From Promethearchaeota archaeon (GTDB lineage Archaea; Asgardarchaeota; Lokiarchaeia; Sigynarchaeales; SOKP01): a DNA stretch of 34,829 nucleotides. Shown here one piece after another: positions 8,067-14,615 of this stretch. Made by a program: the position numbers and the translations under genes. Numbering within the stretch: the first letter of the stretch is position 1; every line of letters begins with the position of its first letter. Under the pieces are notes generated by a model that was not told where the DNA came from, searched no databases, and was given only the letters and a program-made list of their open reading frames with translations. Location: contig JAUWBH010000046.1 in NCBI GenBank assembly GCA_030605085.1, positions 1 through 34,829 on the forward strand, read 5' to 3'.

Positions 8067-8483
8067 ATGGACAGTAAAGTTTTACAAGACATTTGGATAC
8101 TTACTAACACGGGCATAGTTCTCTGGAATCGTGTGTTTGACGAGCAAATGAAGACTCAACTATTTGGAGCGTTGATGAGTGCCCTTAATTCATTTGCTGA
8201 AAAATTGTCTGAAGGAGGGCTTTCAAATTTCGAACTGAGCGATAAGCGTTTTATCATAATGAAACAAAATGAATTACTGTTTGTTGCGAGTTCCTCAAAA
8301 AAAGTAAAAGAAAAAAAGGTAATACAACAATTAGAGACTGTTTCCAATAAATTTAACGAATTATATCCATTAGAATGGTTCAAAAACGAATGGGATAATG
8401 ATATTAGCGTTTTTTCCAATTATGGTAATGAAATTGGGCAAACTATGGCTGACCCTATAAAAAAGTTTTGGGACGGTTTCTAA
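8067..8483 (+). CDS. Small longin-like (SNARE-like fold) protein
   Basis: A 138-residue protein whose pattern fits the longin/roadblock/sedlin class: an N-terminal strand pair with a turn (IWILTNTGIVLWNRVF), a long amphipathic helix (residues about 25-47), two further strands (FELSDKRFIIMKQNELLFVA) and a second long helix (VIQQLETVSNKFNELYP). In eukaryotes, longin and related folds act in vesicle traffic complexes and as GTPase platforms. Asgard genomes encode many such proteins of unknown role. The last 35 residues form a tail of unclear fold. No membrane helix is seen. It is a single gene with its own promoter. The fold is inferred from sequence pattern only; no GTPase is encoded nearby. 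Confidence 0.6.
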   Translation: MDSKVLQDIWILTNTGIVLWNRVFDEQMKTQLFGALMSALNSFAEKLSEGGLSNFELSDKRFIIMKQNELLFVASSSKKVKEKKVIQQLETVSNKFNELYPLEWFKNEWDNDISVFSNYGNEIGQTMADPIKKFWDGF

Positions 8484-8681
8484 AACAAAGTTGCTGGAGC
8501 TTTATATTAAGTTAAAATTTTTAATTTTTTAAAGGATTCTACCTTTATCTTCATTCTCATTTTAAATTTTTCCTACATTACAAATCGTAGTCTAAAAAAC
8601 TAAATTTTTAATTTTAACTAAAATTAATCTAAACATAATTATTTTAAATAATTCATAGGTTTACAAACAAAAAAAAAAGAT

Positions 8682-10142
8682 GTGAAAATATTGGGAAGAC
8701 CTAGCCCGTTAGACATTTACGCTTTATTAGATAAAAGTAATTGTAAAGATTGTGGATATGACACCTGCATGGCATTCGCTACCGCCTTATTGGAAAGGGA
8801 AATTAGTTTAGACGATTGTACCCATCTCAATAAAGAACCAAAGCAAGCTAAAAAATTAGCAAAACTAAGAATAATAACAGCACCACCCCAAAAACCTGTA
8901 ATTATTGGTGTGGGTGACCGAGCTTGTATTGTGGGTGGAGAGGAGGTCTTATTTCGCCACCAGCTTACATATTACAACGAAACAGCAATCTTCATAGAAA
9001 TTGCCGATGATGACCCTGATTTAGTAGAAATCGTAAAATATTTGACTGATTTAAAGATTGAAAGAATGGGTGATGTGCTTAGAATTAATGGTATCGCTTT
9101 AAGATGCGTTTCTGGAGATGCTGACCAATTTAAACTAGCCGCTAAAAAATGTTTAGAAAGTTCGAACCTTCCAATTATGCTTTGTTGCTTAAATCCAGAT
9201 ACTCTATTAGCCGCTGCTGGTGAAATTAAAGATAAAAGACCATTATTATACGCAGCAACTAAAGATTCTTGGGAACAAATTGGTAAGTTTGCCGTACAAA
9301 ACAATTTACCCATTGCTGCGATCTCAACTAACTTAGATGATTTAATCTCTTTAAGTGCTACCTTACAAAAATTAGGTGCAAAAGAGATTGTTTTAGATCC
9401 AGGAACCTTCTTTGGACCTGGTAAGTTAGCGTTTACTTACGATAATATTATGCAAATTAGAAACGCAGCTATTAATAAGGAGGATCCCAACGCAGGTTGG
9501 CCAGTAATGGGTGTTCCAGCTGCTTATTGGAGTCAAGTAGATTCGAGTAAAGGCGACTTATGGCAACATCAATACCAAGAAGTCATTATGGGCGCCATTA
9601 TGGAAGCTATTGATACTTCTTTAATAGTTTTACACGCCGGCCAAAAGAAAGACGAGATCTGGGCGCTCTTAGCATTAATGACATTACGTCAAAGCATATT
9701 CTCAGATCCGAGGATCTATCCCGCTGTTGATCCTGGATTGTATAAAATTGGAGAGCCTGACGACATGGTACCAATCTGGGTTACTAGCAACTATAGAATG
9801 ACAAAGATTCCAGTAGAGCAAGACCTTCAAGGTGGAAATCTTAACGGCTGGCTTTTAGTTGTAGATAGCGAGGGAATTGGCATTGAATCTGCCGTTGCTG
9901 GAGGTCAGTTCAACGCAACCGCTATCGCTGAAGCCGTTAGCGAGTTCAATGCGTTTAATGAAGTTAAACACAGAATACTTATTATTCCTGGTATGGCTGC
10001 CCGATTAAGTGGCGCTTTAGAAGATGAAGCTAATTGTTATGTCGTTGTTGGACCAAGAGACAGTTCTGGAATTCCGAAATACATGGAAACACAATGGAAT
10101 CCTAAACAGTTTATGAAAGAGTTTGCAGAACGCGGGGATTAA
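8682..10142 (+). CDS. cdhE: Acetyl-CoA decarbonylase/synthase gamma subunit (corrinoid iron-sulfur protein large subunit)
   Basis: This 486-residue protein is the large subunit of the corrinoid iron-sulfur protein in the archaeal acetyl-CoA synthase complex. It passes the methyl group from tetrahydropterin to the CODH/ACS metal centre in the Wood-Ljungdahl pathway. The N-terminal 4Fe-4S module has Cys21, Cys24, Cys29 and Cys46 (NCKDCGYDTCMAFA, then DDC). A TIM-barrel domain follows (about 70-310), then the C-terminal corrinoid-binding Rossmann-like domain (about 330-470). Length matches the family. The start is GTG at 8682, since no in-frame ATG lies near. A TATA-like tattttaaataat (about 8639-8651) precedes it by about 30 bp. 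The other cdh genes are not adjacent, unlike the usual operon. Its GC content is higher than that of its neighbours, which fits strong expression. Confidence 0.95.
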   Translation: MKILGRPSPLDIYALLDKSNCKDCGYDTCMAFATALLEREISLDDCTHLNKEPKQAKKLAKLRIITAPPQKPVIIGVGDRACIVGGEEVLFRHQLTYYNETAIFIEIADDDPDLVEIVKYLTDLKIERMGDVLRINGIALRCVSGDADQFKLAAKKCLESSNLPIMLCCLNPDTLLAAAGEIKDKRPLLYAATKDSWEQIGKFAVQNNLPIAAISTNLDDLISLSATLQKLGAKEIVLDPGTFFGPGKLAFTYDNIMQIRNAAINKEDPNAGWPVMGVPAAYWSQVDSSKGDLWQHQYQEVIMGAIMEAIDTSLIVLHAGQKKDEIWALLALMTLRQSIFSDPRIYPAVDPGLYKIGEPDDMVPIWVTSNYRMTKIPVEQDLQGGNLNGWLLVVDSEGIGIESAVAGGQFNATAIAEAVSEFNAFNEVKHRILIIPGMAARLSGALEDEANCYVVVGPRDSSGIPKYMETQWNPKQFMKEFAERGD

Positions 10143-10337
10143 TAAGGAATTTTAAATTATATTCTCCTTTTATTTTATTTTGTTTCTTATTGAAGTTTAT
10201 TTTATTTTGTTTATTATTATAGTTCTATTAAAAAGTATTTTTAAAATAGAGAATACATTATGTCTTTAGACAAATATAGTTTTTAAATTTTAAAATTTAT
10301 AAAAATCACAAAGGATTCATTTTAAAGTGAAAAAATT

Positions 10338-11036
10338 ATGAATTTTATAGATATTTTTATGTTGATTTTACAGCTAGTAAGTATCTTTCTTGTTTTTATT
10401 CTTTTATTTCGTGTATATATTAAACATAAAAAAAATCCTATAGCCATTTATCTTTATTTATTAATATTTTTCTTAATGCATCTATTAAGTTTGATCTTCG
10501 TTTTAATAGCTAATATTCTCGGTATTTTTTCTATTGAGTATTCCTTATTTATATTGTTAGTTTTTTTAGTTTTAGCTTTGTTTACATCCAATATAGCTTG
10601 CGTCTCAGGATATATATTTTCGAATGTAATGCTAGAATCAGAAAAATCTTACTTTAGCAAACGCATAAATTTTCTTTTTATTTTAGCATTAATTGTGATC
10701 TTCTTTATTCTAAGTTTTTTTACTGGTTTTTATTTCGACCTATTAGCTGGAACAATTTTATTATTCTTAGAATTGCTATTTGGAACGTTAATTCTCATAA
10801 ATATAAGGCGTTTTTATTTAAAACTAACTGATCAAGTAGCTCGAGCCAAATGTAAATTATTAATGCTTGGTTTCGCATGTACACAAATTATTTCTAGTCT
10901 CATCTTTATATTCATAGTTGATTATGAAGTTACATCTACAACAGAATTTGACCCTGTTATATTGATTGTATTTATAATTTATTATGTCATTTTAACAAGT
11001 GGATTTATCTTGATCGAGTCTTCCTATCGAATATAG
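10338..11036 (+). CDS. Seven-TM membrane protein of unknown function
   Basis: A 232-residue, almost fully hydrophobic protein with about seven membrane helices (roughly residues 4-24, 36-60, 69-93, 112-130, 134-152, 170-190 and 206-226) and short charged loops (YIKHKKNP, ESEKSYFSKR, RRFYLKLTDQVARAKCK). The layout resembles stand-alone 7-TM sensor modules that are fused to kinases in other proteins; here no cytoplasmic output domain follows. The start at ATG 10338 sits directly before the first helix. It is a single gene. A shared layout with the broken fragment at 6031-6294 suggests a paralogous family. Function not known. Confidence 0.75.
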   Translation: MNFIDIFMLILQLVSIFLVFILLFRVYIKHKKNPIAIYLYLLIFFLMHLLSLIFVLIANILGIFSIEYSLFILLVFLVLALFTSNIACVSGYIFSNVMLESEKSYFSKRINFLFILALIVIFFILSFFTGFYFDLLAGTILLFLELLFGTLILINIRRFYLKLTDQVARAKCKLLMLGFACTQIISSLIFIFIVDYEVTSTTEFDPVILIVFIIYYVILTSGFILIESSYRI

Positions 11037-11191
11037 TTTATTGGATAAGTTTATAATTATTTCTTTTATTTTATCCAAAATTGTATTAAATGGAAGGAAA
11101 AGAAATATTAATATTATTGAATTACATATTTATTGGGTATTTTTTTTAATTATTATTCTAGTTATTAAAAAGGGTTGGGACTTGAAATAAG

Positions 11192-12007
11192 ATGGCTGAT
11201 AAAAAATTAACATTAATCATATGTCCAACATGCAAGTCTCAAAAAAAAATTGAAATTCCAAATGAACTTATTTATGACGCTGATAACATAGTCACGATAT
11301 CTGTTCCCAAGGGTTTAATATGTGAACATACATTTCATGCATTTATTGATAGAGATTTTGAAGTGCGTGGTTATCAACTAGCAGATTTAGAACTTCCAAA
11401 TGCGGATAATGATTTAAAGATGCTGCATCTTTTTGAACGTACGCGGAAATCTGATATATTAGTTGTAGAAATAATCAGACTGAATATAAAGCCACAAATT
11501 CTTTCTTATCTCATAAGGGGCAATTTTTTTAACAAAAATGTTATATTTGTCGTTCCAGAAACGAAAATATTTTTAGAACCTCATATAGACTATTTCTTTA
11601 AACTAATTTTTGAAAAGTACTTCAAATTGAATATATCAATTGTAAATGAGCCAAATTATGTTGAGATTAAATCATGTTTTGAAAATGATATCGTTATAGG
11701 AATGAATGAGATAATTAATGACAACGATAAAATTATGAATTCAACAAAAATGGTCTTTGAAACAAAAATAGTAAATGATTTTTATTTTAACCCTTCAAGT
11801 CAAAATGCGTTAATAGACATAAAGTATGAAATTAGAAAAGCCTTTTCAATATGTAAAAATGTAATTAATATCGTTGAAAATCTAAAAACGAATGAAGAGT
11901 TTGATCGCTTTACTATAGTCGCACAACATATAGATTTTATTATCGATGTCGCTAGATATTATTTTAAAAAACACGTTCCAATTAAAGAATACATCGCATC
12001 AATATAA
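11192..12007 (+). CDS. Zinc-ribbon-like N-terminal domain protein, unknown function
   Basis: A 271-residue soluble protein. Residues 1-62 form a compact module with CPTC (Cys11, Cys14), then VPKGLICEHTFHAFID with Cys44 and His46 (perhaps His49), and end in FEVRGYQ; this looks like a zinc-binding ribbon. The rest is mixed alpha/beta, with a strand-rich segment ILVVEIIR and NVIFVVPETKIF and a helical C-terminus (about 205-270). I recall similar Cys/His modules in Asgard proteins, but no function is known to me. The start at ATG 11192 has a weak GGGTTGGGA site upstream. Its last nine bases overlap the end of the convergent HAD gene. Confidence 0.75.
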   Translation: MADKKLTLIICPTCKSQKKIEIPNELIYDADNIVTISVPKGLICEHTFHAFIDRDFEVRGYQLADLELPNADNDLKMLHLFERTRKSDILVVEIIRLNIKPQILSYLIRGNFFNKNVIFVVPETKIFLEPHIDYFFKLIFEKYFKLNISIVNEPNYVEIKSCFENDIVIGMNEIINDNDKIMNSTKMVFETKIVNDFYFNPSSQNALIDIKYEIRKAFSICKNVINIVENLKTNEEFDRFTIVAQHIDFIIDVARYYFKKHVPIKEYIASI

Positions 12008-12652
12008 AGAATTTATTATATCTTTAGTTATTTCGTTAATACTATTCAGAATTAACATTTTTATATCTAATCCCTTCTTCAACTGTTTAGCCGTGTGATT
12101 ACCCGTTAATACAGCTATAAATGGGCATTTTAACATTTCAGCAAGCATTCCATCGTTAGGATGGTCTCCGATGACGATGAACTTATAATCTGGATATCTA
12201 TCGAGTAAATAATCTTTTAATTTAGAATCTGTCTTACTTTTTCTATCTTCAGTTTCTCCTAAGATATAATTAAAATATTTGTCTAAATCTAAATATTTCA
12301 ACAATTTCACTGCCATTTCCTGCTTTTTTGATGTAATTACACCCAAAACAAAAGAGTTCTTTAATTCTTCTAATTTATTTTTTACTCTAGGAATTAATTT
12401 TACCTGGAAAATCCCTTTAGAAACATAATACTCTCGAAAGGCGGACGATAACAATGAAGTTTCAAAATTAGTAGCTCTAGCGAACATCGTATCTAATGGA
12501 GTCCCGATCATTTTTTTAATTCTTAACTCATCAATCTCAGGTAGATTATACTTTTTTAAAGCGTAATTAAAAGAATTTACAATACCTTCGCTATTATCAA
12601 TAAGAGTAAAATCTAAATCGAAACTCAATAAGAATTTTTTGTTTTTTTTCAT
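11999..12652 (-). CDS. HAD-superfamily phosphatase (phosphoglycolate phosphatase-like)
   Basis: A 217-residue haloacid-dehalogenase-type hydrolase, probably a cytosolic phosphomonoesterase. Motif I is SFDLDFTLID with nucleophile Asp12 and acid/base Asp14. A helical cap follows (about 17-80). Motif II is GVITSKK, a lysine in the EDRKSKTDSK region would be motif III, and IVIGDHPNDGMLAE is motif IV, which binds magnesium. The cap type and length fit the phosphoglycolate phosphatase/Gph-like branch, whose substrates vary. It lies downstream of the TPR-protein gene on the same strand with a 34-bp gap, so the two may be co-transcribed. Its end overlaps the convergent zinc-ribbon gene by nine bases. 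Confidence 0.88.
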   Translation of the reverse strand: MKKNKKFLLSFDLDFTLIDNSEGIVNSFNYALKKYNLPEIDELRIKKMIGTPLDTMFARATNFETSLLSSAFREYYVSKGIFQVKLIPRVKNKLEELKNSFVLGVITSKKQEMAVKLLKYLDLDKYFNYILGETEDRKSKTDSKLKDYLLDRYPDYKFIVIGDHPNDGMLAEMLKCPFIAVLTGNHTAKQLKKGLDIKMLILNSINEITKDIINSLY

Positions 12653-12686
12653 AAAATCTCTCGTTTGTATAAAATAACGCGAATTT

Positions 12687-14315
12687 TTATCGAGAAAAGA
12701 GACTCGCTGGCGGTTGTAGACTTTTTAACAAATCTAATAAGTATATGATCTCTTCGGAGCCTTTTATTAATCTTTTCAAACTGTAGGGAAAATCCTTTAA
12801 TTCCACTCTTTTTCCTTCATAGACCCATTTTATGATTAACCTTATCATTTCCTTGTATTTATTAATAGTTCCTCCTTCGAAATCAATTTCATTCATTATT
12901 TTCTCTGCTTTGTCTAATTTTCCACTAAGAATACTAGACAAGGAGGCTAATACGGAAGAATGAACGATATGAGAAGTACCAATTCTTTTTAAATTTGCCG
13001 CTCTATAATAATATCTGTAGACATTTCTCACCATTTCTCTGAGGAAAATATCTTTTGCGATATCTAACTGTTCGTAGAATTTAATGCTTTCTAATATAAG
13101 AGTAGCTGCGGTATAAAATTGCTTGTTTTTAAGCCCTTCTTTTGCAATCTTGCTTAAACCCCTAACTATTTGATTAAAAATTCCAAATCGGTTAAACTCT
13201 AAATTGCCTTCAACTGCGATGTCGTAAGCGTTTAAATATCTTTCGGTGGATTGGTTTATTTCGCTAATTTTCCAAAAATTGTCCCCCGCTCTAACAAAGT
13301 GTTTATATGCCATATCGTAATTATTAAGTTCTTTAAATATAGATGCGGCATCAAAAAGATTTATAGCTGATTCGGTATAATCTTTACCTTTTTCAGCGTA
13401 ATTTCCTGCTAAAACGAAACAAGAAGCACATTTAATTAAGTTATTGTGGATTTCTTGGTAGCATAACCCCGCACCGCGATAAAACCTTGCTATTTTTTGA
13501 AAATTCTTCTTTTTTTTTTGTAAACCTTCCGCCAAATTTATATATGCCCCTGCTTCTTTTTTAGTGAAATTAACAATCTTTTCTTTATTATTAAGGATTT
13601 TAAGACTGTATAATTTCTTTAAAATCTGACACATTTGAGCTAACGCTAAATTATCGTTCTTTTCTTCGAATTCGTAAAATAATTTCGAGAAAAAATCAAC
13701 CCCGTCTAAAATAATCTCCTTTGATTTATCATAATCGTCTAATTCTTCAAAACAAGAAGCAATCTGCTGATACGAATAGGACAATAAATCGTAAAAACTA
13801 TTGGTCTTTGAAATATTAATAACAACTTCGAAAAACAAAACCGCATTTTTAAAATCTGAAACTTTAACATACAATTCGGCTATGTTTTGATGATTTTGAG
13901 CAAGTTTCCTTAACTCGTTAAAATCTTCCATAAGTTTGCTTTCTTGGTTTAAATATTTGATCCCTTTAAGAATATATTCTTTCTCTAAATTAGAATCTTG
14001 CAATTTTTCGCCGTATATATCCGCAATTTTTAAATATATCTCTGCTACTTCGTGCAATTTTGCCTGCATAATAAGATTTTCAATCAATTTTTCCATCAAT
14101 TCAATATTATGCTTATATAATTCAACAGCACGAGAAAAATCCAGTACTTCTAAAAGTTCCGCAGCAGAATATATAAATTCCCCAGCATCAAAATAATCGC
14201 CAGATTCGGCAATTTCGTTCGAAAATTTAATTGAAGAGGAGATCATTTCTCGATACAGCTTATTTCTCTCGTGTGGCTCTGTTATTACTTCGATCTTCGA
14301 TAAAGATTCTCTCAA
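12687..14315 (-). CDS. Alpha-solenoid/TPR (SNAP-like) protein
   Basis: A 542-residue, almost entirely helical protein built of degenerate TPR-type hairpins. Recurrent signatures include AEIYLKIADIYG, AELYVKVSDFKNAVLFFE, YSYQQIASCFEELDDYDKS, and a run of Cys/Ala-rich pairs (FYRGAGLCYQEI, CASCFVLAGNYAEKGKDY, FDAASIFKELNNY). The spacing and the 'A..AG..Y' character recall eukaryotic alpha-SNAP, a solenoid adaptor, but this is only a fold-level likeness. No membrane helix. The annotated start is TTG at 14315. The same frame stays open up to 14375 with protein-like residues (DDFEILEEGEYTDYADFIE), but that extension has no standard start codon and a TGA ends it, so the N-terminus may be damaged or misplaced. 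The likely role is protein-protein scaffolding. Confidence 0.8.
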   Translation of the reverse strand: MRESLSKIEVITEPHERNKLYREMISSSIKFSNEIAESGDYFDAGEFIYSAAELLEVLDFSRAVELYKHNIELMEKLIENLIMQAKLHEVAEIYLKIADIYGEKLQDSNLEKEYILKGIKYLNQESKLMEDFNELRKLAQNHQNIAELYVKVSDFKNAVLFFEVVINISKTNSFYDLLSYSYQQIASCFEELDDYDKSKEIILDGVDFFSKLFYEFEEKNDNLALAQMCQILKKLYSLKILNNKEKIVNFTKKEAGAYINLAEGLQKKKKNFQKIARFYRGAGLCYQEIHNNLIKCASCFVLAGNYAEKGKDYTESAINLFDAASIFKELNNYDMAYKHFVRAGDNFWKISEINQSTERYLNAYDIAVEGNLEFNRFGIFNQIVRGLSKIAKEGLKNKQFYTAATLILESIKFYEQLDIAKDIFLREMVRNVYRYYYRAANLKRIGTSHIVHSSVLASLSSILSGKLDKAEKIMNEIDFEGGTINKYKEMIRLIIKWVYEGKRVELKDFPYSLKRLIKGSEEIIYLLDLLKSLQPPASLFSR

Positions 14316-14375
14316 TTTTTCTATAAAATCCGCATAATCAGTATACTCCCCTTCTTCAAGAATCTCAAAATCATC

Positions 14376-14615
14376 TCATAAAATCTATGGACTATTTAAT
14401 GGTAATTTAACTAAAAATAAAAACAAATGGGTTTTTAATTACACATATTTATCGAAATATTTTGAATTTGTTGTCAAAAAATTAACGTCAAAAAGTGTAT
14501 CGTTAGATGTTGAGTATTTATAGCTAACAGTTACTAAAAATATACCCAAATTTGGACATATTATGTAGGACTATAACTGGAGTCCTTCGACCAAACACAG
14601 ATATTTAGCCGAGTA
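14376..14615 (-). other. Right-end region of TnpB-like locus; possible guide RNA scaffold
   Basis: This 240-bp gene-free stretch lies directly 3' of the large RuvC nuclease gene, where TnpB elements carry the right end and the 3' part of their guide (omega) RNA. It holds a clear hairpin at 14567-14586, a 10-bp palindrome CCAAATTTGG (about 14548-14557) and AT-rich DNA. I could not define a transposon boundary, so the RNA assignment is inference from position. Confidence 0.35.
14567..14586 (-). ncRNA. Hairpin downstream of the TnpB-like gene
   Basis: AGGACT, an eight-base loop and AGTCCT give a perfect 6-bp stem, starting about 30 bases past the stop codon of the nuclease gene. IS200/IS605-type elements have end hairpins, and TnpB guide RNAs have stem-loops here, so it could be either. 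No expression evidence. Confidence 0.35.
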
